Positions 31,506-42,538 of a DNA stretch of 64,000 bases are shown piece by piece. Both the position numbers and the translations under genes were made by a program. The stretch covers positions 9,248,283 to 9,312,282 of the forward strand of contig NC_060234.1 in NCBI RefSeq assembly GCF_021155775.2, written 5' to 3'. Under the pieces are notes generated by a model that did no database searches, was not told where the DNA came from, and saw only the letters and a list, made by a program, of their open reading frames with translations. How positions within the stretch are numbered: position 1 is the first letter of the stretch; every line of letters starts with the position of its first letter. Origin of the DNA: Neodiprion pinetum. Taxonomy: Eukaryota > Arthropoda > Insecta > Hymenoptera > Diprionidae.

Positions 31506-31922
31506 GTCAAGTGTAGGCAGTGAGTATATCAATATCTTGAATGGTTGTTTAAATACCTTATTAATCAACTTGATCACAGTTTTCCAGGATAGTCTGTCGA
31601 GTCCGCAACCTATCCTGGGCATTGCGAGACGGTAGTCCGCGTTTCTTTTACAGGTACGTCTAAGCTGAATCAATGCCTTTTCCAGGTTCTTAAGGGTAGG
31701 TTTGTCATTGCTTTTTTTTTTTGTTATCACATAATAGACAAAGCGCCTGCCCACTTGAAGCTGAGCTACTTCTCCTACTTTGGCGTTCTGTTCTCTTAGT
31801 TCGTCGAGTCTCCCGAATTTCTCCCGGGATTGCACGGCGATGCCGGCTCCCATGTGAAGGTCCTCGGCCACGCAATGCACCAGTGAGAAATTCTCATCCA
31901 CTGTAAATAAGTTTCCCGTCAT
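31506..31922 (-). other. TARG1-like macro domain inside Gypsy pol (copy C)
   Basis: This is the second copy of the macro domain, about 93% identical to copy B by eye. The ADP-ribose-binding MGAGIAVQ, YYVITKK (catalytic Lys) and MPRIGCGLDRLSW (catalytic Asp) are intact. Unlike copy B it is followed in frame by an acidic linker, so it shows the undeleted domain context: RNase H, macro, acidic linker, pre-integrase. Confidence 0.88.
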
Positions 31923-32255
31923 CTCTGTCGTGACTGGAGGTAGTTCGAAAATGTCTTCGTTAGTAGTGTCTATTTCGTCTGTCGTGTCTAGCTCTAGGGT
32001 TTGTATGGTGGCGAGTTCGGAATCCAGCGGGGCTGGATCCGTCTCGTCAACTGGGTTTCTAGAGAGCGCGTCAGCGTTTGTGTTGGCGCGTCCTTCTTTG
32101 TATTTTATAGTGCACCGGAACTCGGCGAGGAGCGTTTTCCACCTGACGAGTCGTGCGCACGGGTTTTTGTTTTTGTGGAACCAAGAGAGCGCCTTTTGGT
32201 CCGATATTACCGTGAACTCGCGTCCGTAGAGGTACGGCCTAAAATAGTCAACGCA

Positions 32256-33293
32256 CTATACTACCGCTAGTAATTCCTTCTCGAAGGTAGAGTAGTTCCT
32301 TTCTGCTGAGGTTAGAACTCGAGATACATACGATATAGGCAGATCTTTCCCTACTTCTCCCTGGCTCAGGACACCCCCGATCGCGTAGCCGGATGCATCC
32401 GTCGTGACTAGGAATGGCCGCTTAAAGTCAGGGTATTGGAGAATGGGCTTCTCGCATAACTTATCGCGTAGGACCTCGAAGGCTAATTGGTGTTGTCCCC
32501 CCCACACGAAATTCTCTCCCTTTTTCAGTAAGTTGGTGAGTGGTTTTGCTATTTTGGAAAACCCTGGTATAAAACGCCTATAATAGCTTGCCAGGCCCAA
32601 GAACTGCTTGACGTTCTTCGGATTTTTGGGCGCTGGGAATTTCTTTTCTGACTCTATTTTCTTCGGGTCTGGTTCCACTCCTTCATCGCTAATGACATGC
32701 CCCAGGTGAGTAACCTCGTGCCTCAGAAATTCGCACTTATCTGGCTGAAGGGCTAAATTTGCATTTCGTAGTCTACTCATTAATCTGGTAACTTTGCGTT
32801 CGTGCTCCTCCAGAGTAGACGCATAGATAACGATATCGTCCAAATATACGAATAGTTCTATTCTTTGTGACCCTAGCAATACTTGATACATTAGCCTTTG
32901 AAACGTGGCGGGGGCGTTCTTTAGTCCGAAGGGCATACGAGAGAATTTATAATGGCCTCTGAGTGTCGAAAATGCAGTTTTCGTGCCGTGATCCGGATGC
33001 ATGGGAATTTGGTGGAACCCGGAAGCAAGGTCGAATGTGGAAAAGTATTTAGCTGAGCCAAGCTGGTCAAGGATTTGCGTGATATCGGGCACGGGGTATG
33101 CGTTGCCGACTGTTTTTTCGTCAAGTTTTTTGTAGTCGATTACCATACGCCATCGTTTATTGCCGTCACTATCCGGTTTTTTTGGAACGATCCACACCGG
33201 TGAATTATACGGAGATGAGGTATGTTTAATAAGATTTTGCTTGAGTAGTTTATCAACTTGGGATTCGATTTCGTCTTTGTGAATCTTGGGCAA
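32256..33293 (-). pseudogene. pol: Gypsy RT/RNase H (copy C), chimeric
   Basis: A 345-codon open stretch from KIHKDEIESQVD to FEKELLAVV. RT motifs are WRMVIDYKKLDEKT, FDLASGFHQIP, MPFGLKNAPATFQRLM and YLDDIVIYA, and RNase H starts at TTDASGYAIGG. Upstream of FQRLM (about 32890) the protein is only about 60% identical to copy B; downstream it is about 90% identical, including the macro domain. The step is abrupt, so copy C joins a 5' half from another Gypsy family to a macro-Gypsy 3' half. Confidence 0.85.
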
Positions 33294-33299
33294 ACGGTA

Positions 33300-34350
33300 T
33301 TATTTGGTATGAATAGGCGTATTGTCCGTCGTGGGGATAGTGTGATGAGACAAATTGGTGTGGCCTAATTTATCACGTGGGAGATAAAAGAGATGGTTAA
33401 ATTCTGTTACGAGGTTAAATATAGATTGTTTTTCGGTCTCATTCAAATGATCAAGATGTAAGCTGCTCTTTAAGACGTCCAATCTTTCTGACCTACTGTC
33501 AGTCAAGAGCATTGTTGCGGCACCGTGACAGGGTGTATTGTCGTCAGCGATAGGAGGATCGGAATGCAGTTGCGTGATGTCAGTGGACTGGATGGGGCAG
33601 GAAGGGAGATTATTAGTCGGTCGCGATGTACGCTTGGCGGTGGAAAGGATTAATGAATTACGAAGGAGAGGGCTTGGGTGCGAAACGAGGGTTTTGGTGC
33701 GGACATGGCTGTGGTGGTTACTCGATGCAGTGGGCGTAGCGTTGGGCATGACTGTACTCAGTGGCTCGTCGAACTCGTCTAGGGTTACTGTTGGGGGTCT
33801 TATCTCTACGGCAGATTCGTTACAATTGAACGCGTACGAGTAAGCGATGCCGTTCTGGTTTTCAACCAACGCTTCACCACATGGAACATTGTTGCCTAAA
33901 TCGATGCGTTTAAGGTAACCTACTTTAATGTCTGGGTTCGCAACTATTAGTGGGATGGCTGTCACGGTACGGGCCTGTATTGTAATTGCGCGCGTTTTAT
34001 CGGGCGCGGACGAGGGTTCATCGAATTTATCAAAGTGGATTGGCAATGAAGATCCAAGCATCACCGAGTTCGAGTTGAAAGAAATAGTTGCTTTCTCTTT
34101 TCGTAAGAAGGGCTGGCCTAAGATGCCGTCGTGCGGAATCGGAAACGAGTCAGGGACCAAGTGAAAGGTATGGGATTTATTATTTAAACGTATTTCCGTT
34201 TTTGCGACAGTTGGCGTCTTTTTGTCTGTTATACCAGTCAGCGTCAAACGTTCGTCGGATGTTCGTCGGATGTTCGTCGTACGAGGGGCCTAACGGAACT
34301 TTCTTTGAACAAGTTGACGTCTGCACCGGTGTCAATAATTAGTGTAGATA
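33300..34350 (-). pseudogene. pol: Gypsy protease and linker (copy C 5' family)
   Basis: Protease region with IIDTGADVNLF near 34330, broken by a tandem 11-bp duplication (GATGTTCGTCG, about 34247-34270) that shifts the frame. The following 315-codon ORF (34247-33300) contains the protease end (DGILGQPFL), a long Pro/Ser/Thr-rich linker and the pre-RT segment (HLDHLNETEKQ..FYLPRDKLGHT). A TAA at 33300 replaces the glutamine seen in copy B (HTKQYR), separating it from RT. It differs from copy B throughout. Confidence 0.8.
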
Positions 34351-34434
34351 TTTTTATTAGCTCGGGGGTGTCGATCGAAATTAGTGGAGGGTCAGCTGAA
34401 GCTGTTTTGAGGATATGACTTGAAGATCGGAACG

Positions 34435-35478
34435 CTAGTTGTTTGCATTGCTCGCGGGCGCGTTCTCCCCGCGGGCGATGTTCCCGTTTAAATGTTCATT
34501 TGAGCCTGCATTACCTTGGTTATTACGCGGAAAGGATCTACATCGGTCTACTGTGTGGCCTCTGCGATTACAATTGTCGCAGTGTAGTTCTTGGTTTATG
34601 TTGCATTCATTGTGAAAGTGGCCCATTCTGCGACATTTGGTACAATATCTTTTACTTTGCAAACGGTGACATTCCGTGATGGAGTGACCCTGGTGGTTAC
34701 AAAATTGACAAGTGCTGGGCAGAGCGTTAACGTGGTCAGCAGAACTGGAGTTCGGATCGAGCGCTTGGACGTAGGTTCCGGGTTCGGTACGAGGCGCCGG
34801 TTGATAAACGCAACCAGGTGTGGGCAATGACATCAGCGGGGGGGATAAAGAAGGCCGCGGCGGGCACCTGAGACACGGTGGAGCAGTATGGGGGGGTGAC
34901 GGCAGACACATGGGTGTAGAGGGGGTAAAATATTGTGCAGAGAATTGCATCCGACGGTTAATTAGCTTGGCGTCTTTACCTTCGGCGATGCTGACGGCAG
35001 TTTCGAAGGTTGGTAATGGTCTGATAGTAGCGATTTTCCACTCCAATTCTGGCCGAAGCCCTCTAATAGACGATCTAGAGGTATCCTACTTTAGATCGTT
35101 CAGTAGAAGCGTTGCTAAGTCTGGTGGGTGCTTAGCTATGATCGTTGTGCTCATTTCTCTCGATATTGCTCTCATTCTGCACGAGTAATCTATGATGCGC
35201 TCATATGGTTGTTGTGTCATTCTATCTAATTGAGCCGATAACTGGCGTATGGGGATATCCGGGCGGTATGCTCGGTTGAGGGCAGTTATGAGGTTCTCGA
35301 CGTCATTACAGTTGATGCCTATCAAATATTGGGAAGCGGGGCCTGTAACCTTTGATTGCGCAAATTTGGCGAAGGTCATTTTATCCGAAGCTTTTATAAG
35401 AGTCTCTACGTGACGTGATTGTTCTACAAATGATTGAAAGGGCATTTTGTGGCCGTCAAAAGAGGGGATTGTCGGCAA
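34435..35478 (-). pseudogene. gag: Gypsy gag with three zinc knuckles (copy C 5' family)
   Basis: Two ORFs in one frame (35478-35086, 35046-34435) split by a single TAG at about 35087. The capsid-like part starts PTIPSFDGHKMPFQSFVEQ and has YRPDIPIRQLSAQLDRM and IIDYSCRMRAI. After a Pro-rich linker come CQFCNHQGHSITEC, CTKCRRMGHFHNEC and CDNCNRRGHTVDRC, nucleocapsid zinc knuckles. It is shorter than the macro-Gypsy gag and lacks the coiled-coil N-terminal half, confirming a different family. The true start may lie a few codons upstream. Confidence 0.87.
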
Positions 35479-36174
35479 GACATCTTTTACTGACCAAAAG
35501 TTTCAACCGGTTTCGTTACTTGGTGCCATGTCGATTTGAGCAGGGTATTGCAAGTATCGAAATAAAAATATCAACTTGACCCTAAGACTTGGAGTAGACT
35601 TACACGGCGAAGGTGATCGCAAAAACAGAGTACAGCATGGTTGTAGGCAGCTGGACGCAGGTGAAACTTGAAGAGGCGATACACGTCATGCGTTGGCACG
35701 AAGAGGGTATAGATGAGGTACTCCGTGGCGTGTTAATGAATAAGTGTGGTAACCCAGGTCTTGAGGCGATGCCACTCTCGGGTCCAGGTCCTCGTCTCAA
35801 CAGGGTTGCAGGAGTCCGAACGAGCGGGAAGGGTGCATTCAATATTTGTCGGTACGAAAGGTGATGTGTTCAGATGTGGTCTGCGGCTTAACTTGGCTAT
35901 CGCACTGAATTTCCACTCGCTACACAGTTATTTGACGTCGTACGTAACGATGAATTTCAATAGTACCAAAATGTGACAGAGTTATTGAAATTGGGGACTC
36001 TTTGCAGAGCCTATGTTCGTAGCGAGTTGAATATATTGAGGATGCCTGTCACAGTACATTGTGGGCCGGAGTTTATTCGTCACACGTTTATCACTGATTG
36101 GTACGGCGTTAGAAATTTTGAGCACTGAACACTTTGGTAGAAATCATGCAGCACTGCACTGAGTAGTAGGTCGA
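35479..36174. other. Leader of Gypsy copy C
   Basis: Untranslated leader between primer site and gag on the minus strand. No supported ORF; the short ORFs at 35600-35864 do not resemble known proteins. Confidence 0.5.
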
Positions 36175-36192
36175 CGATCCTGTCCGCTGCCA
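36175..36192 (-). other. Primer binding site of Gypsy copy C
   Basis: The minus strand reads TGGCAGCGGACAGGATCG, 6 nt from the LTR end at 36199. The first 9 nt equal the macro-Gypsy site but the rest differs, so the tRNA primer is probably different. I could not name it with certainty. Confidence 0.65.
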
Positions 36193-36198
36193 CCAAAA

Positions 36199-36634
36199 TG
36201 TTACGGGATAGAATGCGTAGGCTCCGATGAGCGGTAATCGGAGCTTACTCCACGCCCAGCCAAGGTGTTATTTGGCTATTATAGGGTCCGTTCACGTCGA
36301 CTATGCACACGCGTGCCACTACTCCCAATGCAGGAAGTGAATTGAATAGAAAGGGATCGGTATTAAGGGAAGGTGAACGATTTAAAGTATATGATTGTTT
36401 ATTAGTGGTCAATGCAACGGTGTCGGTCGAGGGAAAAAGGTATGGTCTTGGTTTGGAGGGATAGGTGTCTTGCTTGATCGCTAGGATGGATCTGCCTAGT
36501 TTTGCGGGATGTAGGAGGCAAGCTAGCCGCGAGTTACAGAAGAATCTGCTGACTCGCGAACGATAAGAGTAGTCTACACAGCGTAAGGTAACTGAGAGTG
36601 TGGAAAACGGATATGAAGTCTGGAGGACGTAACA
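36199..36634 (-). repeat. 5' LTR of Gypsy copy C
   Basis: This 436-bp LTR on the minus strand begins TGTTACGTCC (36634) and ends CCCGTAACA (36199), just before the primer site. It is five times shorter than the macro-Gypsy LTR and unrelated to it. It belongs to the family that supplied the 5' half of copy C. The matching 3' LTR is absent. Confidence 0.8.
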
Positions 36635-37522
36635 CTCTTTCTGAAAATAAATACAAGAATTGAAAAATAATTTTATCGATTCTTTTTTAGCCATTTTTAA
36701 TCACAAATTGGATTTTCGTTCTATGGGACACTTGTTCAGTGCCTGAGCGTCGTTTTGTGCCCGTGTCATTGCGATCTCCGTGCGAGCCGCGCTCGAACGA
36801 TTCTTCTCCGCAGGGATGCCAAATCTCGCGTAGATGAGGAGGCGAGCGCGCATCACGCATTTTTTAAAAACAGTCAAGTTGAGTCGTCCGTCTAGTGACG
36901 ATCGTGAGTGACGCCGTGCGTTCTCTCGTACCACGACCATAGACGAGAGGCCCAAATATACTCACGTATACGTTCGCTATACGGAGTAAGGTAGATGAGT
37001 ACGGCCCGATTGTCTCTCATTCTACACGGGACCGAGTGCCCATACACACATACCAAGGGTCTTGCACCCTTTCATCATACAACGAGCCCAAGCGCTCTTG
37101 GTGTATGACCAACACCAATTATACTCTCATATACATTCGCTCCTCCGAGTAAGGCAAATGCAAAATCGTATGAAATTCAATCGAATCGAATAAAACAAAA
37201 ATCGCAGTACAAAACGCACTCGAGATCGCGGTGGCATGAGCCACACGGGCTGTAACCGGCATATACACATTCATATACACAATCGACACATTCACATGTG
37301 CGACACATACTTTTATATGTTTACAAATACACGTTCATACGTCGTGGGTTTTTATGCCGCAAGGCTTTTCCCACAAGAGCCAATAAACATTCATGATTCG
37401 ATGGCTCAAACGCGAGAGTTTTTTATTCAAGAAAACCTCAACCTCTATCCTTCACACTAATAAAAAGGGTTCAATTCGAAACTACGAGGCAACTTCACCT
37501 ATGAAGAAGCTTCGACTATACA
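36635..37522. other. No gene seen
   Basis: Apparently unique sequence with scattered short repeats (CTCACGTATACGTTCGCTATACGGAGTAAGG near 36961 echoed near 37123). No ORF with recognisable features. Confidence 0.5.
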
Positions 37523-38101
37523 CACTTTTGATGTTATTCAAAAAAATTTACCAAATTCTGCGTTAAAAAAAAAAAGTTTTTGAGCCATAATAGAAGATGG
37601 GCTTTCAGTAACTTCTAGTAAAAATAATTTAAGAACAAATTTTTTTTCGGTAATTTTGATTTATATAGAAGTTAGATTTTCGACTAAAATTGACTATGAA
37701 GCGATGGAAAACAAATTGTTAGATCGTTTCAGTAGTGCAAAACCAGTACCTAACACTCAACAAATTCATTCTGCTGTACCAAATACCGATAACATAATTG
37801 GTGTCGAGAGGTTTTCTAGATTAACAGAATCAACAACGCACAAAGTAATAAAAATGGTCATAAATGAAAGAACAAGACGGTCAATGTGGTAAATTGAATA
37901 AAATGTAAGAATAATGTATCTCTAAATTATAAAAATAAGCTACTTGATCTGAGAAGGAAAATAAATCAAAATTACCGAAAAAAAATTTGTTCTCAAATTA
38001 TTTTCACTGGAAGTAATTGAAAGCCCATCTTCTTTCATGGCTCAAAAATTTTGTTTTCTAACGTAGAATTTGGTCAATTTTTGTGGACAAAATCAAAAGT
38101 G
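37523..38101. mobile_element. Long-TIR MITE-like element
   Basis: CACTTTTGAT at 37523 mirrors ATCAAAAGTG ending at 38101. Imperfect inverted repeats extend about 140 bp inward, including GAGCCAT..GAAGATGGGCTTTC, AAATTATTTTxxxTGGAAGT-like sequence and CCGAAAAAAAATTTGTTCT against its inverse. The ~300-bp centre holds a 78-codon open frame with no recognised motif. No clear target duplication was found, so the superfamily is not assigned. Confidence 0.7.
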
Positions 38102-38152
38102 TCCCATTAAACAAAAATCGAATTTTTCGATTTAAAATGGCCAGAAAAGCAT

Positions 38153-38597
38153 TGTCACGTCCGTGAGTAGAGTTTACTCCTGAGCGGAAGGAGTAACCTG
38201 GTTGACTTCGCTTTTACGTTTCAGGTCAACCAGAAATCAGGATGAGGATTGAATAAACTTGAGTATGTTTGATATATCGATTATATGTTTATTGCGTAGA
38301 ACTTGAGATACCGGTAGGAATGAATTGTGTGGTACGAAAAGATATATAAGAAGTCTAGATGTGGAGTTGTCGAGAGTTGGAATAGGAGTGTCCCTCGAGA
38401 CGTGAAACGTACGGGTGCAGAAAAGGTGTGACAATCCTAGAAGTAGGAAATGAAATTTGATAAGTGAGCGCGATAGTGAATAGCGTGAGACTACGTAGAG
38501 ATAAGAGGACAGGACAGAGATCATGAGATTGATGTAAGAACTGTGGGAGAGTTAGCGAGTGGAAAAAATAGAGAGAAGTGGTATGCTGGACGTAACA
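38153..38597 (-). repeat. Truncated-element LTR (minus) with polypurine tract
   Basis: A 445-bp LTR. On the minus strand it begins TGTTACGTCC (38597) directly after a 14-nt G run (38598-38611, the polypurine tract) and ends GGACGTGACA (38153). Its layout resembles the LTR at 36199-36634 (TGTTACGTCC start, TCCGCTCAGGAGTAAACTC-like block near the end), so it is a related family. The internal region beyond 38612 is lost or unrecognisable. Confidence 0.75.
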
Positions 38598-38611
38598 CCC
38601 CCCCCCCCCCC

Positions 38612-39179
38612 ATCAGAGGGAGCATAGCGGTAAATATGGTCCCGAATATGGAAAGCAAGAAGGTGGAAATGTCATATACAGTAGTGAAACATGATTTCAA
38701 AGTATGTGCTTAAAATTAGTTTCACAATTTTTCTCATTATAGGTAGTGAATGGTATTTATAATCTGAATATATGTTGTCGGTATATATGAAAATGATGAT
38801 TGTTGTGTGTTTGCAAGTATGTAAATGTATGTATGGACGTAACAGCATCAATACATTTTTTTTTTTTCGAATTTTGTATTTATTTTCAGAAAGAGCATCA
38901 AAAAATACTCCAGAATTTTTGTTTTGCATAAGGTTATATCAATTGTTGTCAGAAACATGAATTTTCTTCGTTAATTACTTCAGAAATCGACAACTCCGGA
39001 ATGGGAAGAGATGAAGAGCTAAAAATTGCAGAGGACTTCTTTCTAGATGTATAAAAACATGTAAAAAAATCATTGAAATCTAAGAGGGTCACCGTCGCAA
39101 CGTCCTTGAATTGACATGGAATGACCCAAATACATCTAACCACGAATTAGACATGGCCGTGTGGTACGTTGCATGCGAC
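38612..39179. other. No gene seen
   Basis: AT-rich sequence with no supported ORF. Possibly the remains of the internal region of the LTR element ending at 38597. Confidence 0.45.
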
Positions 39180-39446
39180 TCAACAACATGAGAAGCCGAA
39201 GAGAAAACCAAGTCGGTGAGGTACCGGTGCTTCGTAATTATCTGTCAGTAAGATGCAATTTAAGTCCTCGGCAATAATGAGATTTTTATAAGCATACGCA
39301 AACTGATTCAATATAGCAGAAAATTCTTGTAGACGAAAGCCTTCAGGTCGTCCATTGATAGAAGCGAATAAAACCAAATCTGACCGGTCTTGATCAATAT
39401 CGACGATTAAGAACTCAAGAGAGTTGTTGAACTTACTGGGTGACAA
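39180..39446 (-). pseudogene. LINE endonuclease-like fragment
   Basis: This 88-codon stretch contains EFLIVDI...LVLFASINGRP then FSAILNQFAYAYKNLIIAEDLNCILL. It resembles the AxYxxP...F...L.....IIxGDFN core of the apurinic-type endonuclease (EEP fold) of non-LTR retrotransposons, with the usual GDFN changed to AEDLN. No RT is seen nearby. It is a short, old fragment and the assignment rests on this one motif. Confidence 0.4.
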
Positions 39447-41149
39447 AGCGGGACTAGAGAGAGAGAAAGAAGGGGCATAACGCTTTTCATAACGTCAGAA
39501 AAATTCGCAAATAGAAACAATGTAAATACGGGGGTTCCCCGACCGCACACGTTTTTATGTGAATATATTATATTCAAGGTGTCCCATAGGTTTTGACGAT
39601 TTTTTTCAAGCATCCCCTCCAAATCAATTTCACGGAATGAAAAAATAATTGCCTATTTTTTTCGGATTTTTATCTCAACTCTAACCTGTCCGGCGTGCCG
39701 AGAACAGCGTGGATTTCCATGTTTAGAATACACGTAATTTGGACACGCTTGCAATATATACGAATATTATACTATAACAGTAATTGTGTTCGAAAAAATT
39801 TGTAACTGCGAGGCTTCAGTGGTTACTTCGAGGATTACTGTTACTATCTGAGAAAAAATTCACATCATCATACCACACAATCTCGACGAATTTACACTTC
39901 CTTTAAATGCAAAAACAGTCAGATTTCGAAGGTGTGCAAATCGTCGCGATTGCATCGTATGATATGAATTTTTTCTCAGTTGCGCTAATAACCACTATAA
40001 CCTTACAGTTACAAAATTTTTTGTACATTAGTACTTTGTTAATAAAACATATACTGAGAACAAGTATGAAATATGTGTATTTTGAAGGCGTACCTAAGAA
40101 AAGTCGTCCACACCTCAAATATAAACACAGTATAGCAAGAGACCGTTCCAGATAAACATCAGCCTCGAGCTGTAACCCAAGAAGAGAAAGAGAGACACAA
40201 AGTTATACATACTTACGTTTCTGGCCTGCGCTATGTTTGATTATACCATAACTATTGAGAGGATGGTCGAAGCGACTCGGAACTTACTCCGAAACACCGC
40301 ACGTCTTGGAGACAGAAATCCGCTGCCGCTATCTTGTCGCCGCGCGCCGTACCCCTGGCACCGTCCAAGTACCGCACGCGTCCGCTAGGGGCGCGCGTCT
40401 CTCGCAACTCCTGCGACGCCGGCTAGGTGTATATCCCACTGCACCGACCGGCGGACGCTGAGTTACGGAAAGACATTCCGTACTATGGATCGCGGGTAAT
40501 TTTGAACTTTGCTGCTCGTAGAGAAATGCGTAACGATATCGTGTGATATGGTGACCGTCATTAACTGTCCAAGAGATTCCGACTTAGCATACATGGAGGA
40601 TGTGAGAATCAACATACGGTCTGAATTATTGATGCGGGAAGCTTGCCGCAATGTCGGTATTCTACAAACTCAATGATCTCCCGTGGGCTTCTCTTCTCAT
40701 GACGTACATGATAATAGGCCCCGTGCGTATCGAATGTGGCGCCGCCCTCGCGGCTCAATCGGAAAGGTAGTAGATTGCCGTGTGGCCATGTGGTGACAAC
40801 AGTCGATCGAAGTGAACTCGTGTATACGGATCGAACTTGTGGGAATAGCTAAAAATATCGGAAATCAATGCCCGCCAAAAGATAATGTTGAGTTATTGGT
40901 TGAAACAACTCCGAACAAAATAGTCGGCAATTAAAATTATACTCGTTTCCGAGAAAAAGCCATACAATTGACCGAATGATAAAGTAGACACAAGCTTTGA
41001 GACGAGTGTGAGTAACTTTCACTCAATATTACATTCATTTCGTTATTTCTCAAAATTATCTTTGTCCAATATATGCATATATTAGACAGTGAGGACGAAA
41101 TATTTATAAGGAAATGGGAATTTTTTTTCATCATGCGTTATTATATGCT
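39447..41149. other. No gene seen
   Basis: Nothing recognisable in about 1.7 kb. A GC-rich patch at 40300-40470 lies in otherwise AT-rich DNA. Short ORFs have no motifs. Confidence 0.5.
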
Positions 41150-41169
41150 TATCTTTCAGTAGTGCAGAC

Positions 41170-42538
41170 AAGAAACTGTGGAAGCCAAACGTAAACAGTC
41201 GCATCTGCAGTGCTCATTTTGTTTGCGGTGCAAAATCAACGAATGAAAATAGCCGATAGTCTATCCCAACAATTTTTCCACCAAACTTTGAAAAAAGGGC
41301 ATTATCACAAGCAGCCGCTGCTCGACATGATCGACTCCGGAAACGAAAGATTTTGAATCCATCGGAGGTACACGTGGAGGCTGTAGTTCAAGAAAATGTC
41401 GGAACAGGTTTGAGGAAATTCAGAAATATCTTTCTTCAAAAATGTGAATACAATGGAAAAAAAAGGCAAACTATGCATCGGGAATTTTTCCGGGCTGCAA
41501 GAAGTCGGGGGGACGTCTACTTCCATAAGAGTAGGCTGCCAAACAGATGCACATAATTGTGAAGAAGAAAATATTTCGGAGGCAAACATCATGGTGTGTT
41601 GTTTCATTAAGGGAAATGAGGCATCGACTCACACCAACATTTATATTCGACAACCTCCGAAAAATAAGAGACAAATCGTGACAACATCATAAATGTTCGC
41701 ACAATATCGTGTGGAACAGATCAGGTATTTCCTGGCGGATTTTCGGGATTCTCGGACGTAAAAAACAACAAAACCATGGCACAGCTAGGCGGAATATCGC
41801 TTCAGTCTTTTTCGGTTCTTCTCAATCTCAGAATTTTCAATGAAGCTGGCCAGCCACAATTCTATAGATCCCTAAGTAAAGAGAACCGGTTGTTACTTTT
41901 TTTAAATGTAAATGGAATTAGGCGTTTCATTTTGTGCTCTGGTGGCCTTATTTAACGTACATCGGGTGACTGCTTCGAAAATTTTTTTCCAAATATTAAC
42001 GGGCCCAACGCAGAAGACGAAAACTTGGAATTTCTGGACGTCAAAAGAAAGCGTTAAGAAAAATATACCGGCTTCATACCTCAAATACCCGAATTTGCAG
42101 ATGAATTATCGACTGCATAAAAATATATACGGGAACCCCTCCAACTGTGGAACAAAGCGTTTTAATGTATTCCAACTACAAGTCTCGCCTCACGGTTAAA
42201 AATCTTGTGGTAATAACACCCGACGGTGAAGAATAGAACCCGGAGATACTGTTTTAGCCGACAAAGGTTTCCCTCAAATAAAATCTGATCTATTGAAACG
42301 CGAAGGTGTATCAGTAATGCCTCCGTTTGCTTTCGATCCACATTTTAGCTACGAAGATGTAGAAGAAACGTACAAAGTAGCATCCGTCAGAATCTATGTC
42401 GAGCGCGCAATTCAAAGCATAAAATTATGCAATATTTTGCAAATGACACCGATAGAACTTCTCCCCCATATCGATGCGATTATGCACATGCGTTGCATTA
42501 TTGCAAATAGTAAAACTCCGCTGATTCACTCTAACTGA
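41170..42538 (+). pseudogene. THAP / DDE transposase relic (ISL2EU or Harbinger-like)
   Basis: Around 41180-41290 the plus strand encodes a THAP zinc-finger end (WKPNVNSRICSAHFVCGAKS, then a Pro-Pro-Asn stretch). Frame-broken linker sequence follows (41353-41692). The C-terminal part (about 42250-42538) shows ADKGFPQIKSDLLKREGVSV..PPF, then EDVEETYKVASVRIYVERAI and a C-terminal helix ending at a stop: the DDE_Tnp_4-type end (D..F, then the VR..VER catalytic Glu). The middle with the first Asp (about 41700-42200) is degraded. THAP plus DDE_4 is the layout of ISL2EU transposases, whose second gene (YqaJ-type nuclease) has a relative at 57122. Confidence 0.7.

Larger units (their letters stand above)
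30651..32255 (-). pseudogene. pol: Gypsy pol 3' half (copy C): RNase H end, macro domain, pre-integrase
   Basis: Minus-strand continuation of copy C pol. An in-frame TAG at about 32262 (tryptophan in copy B) separates it from the RT ORF. The rest of RNase H (FTVISDQKALSWFHKN) lies between 32255 and 31923. The 429-codon ORF from 31922 holds the macro domain, then a ~190-residue Ser/Asp/Glu-rich linker absent from copy B (NSDSDSEHGGG..DSD), and then a pre-integrase segment (IVVCFVTQQGEPIDREAQDMF..IVLPIKESVKRNLDREILEEAL). Integrase proper is missing because copy C ends at the inverted junction. The macro catalytic residues (VITKK, CGLD) are kept. Confidence 0.85.

Noticed and set aside
36244..36694. 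149-codon minus ORF
   Set aside because: It lies in the LTR of Gypsy copy C and crosses its boundary; no domain, and the composition is that of non-coding DNA.
37656..37892. 78-codon ORF inside the long-TIR MITE
   Set aside because: No transposase motif; too short to support a gene.
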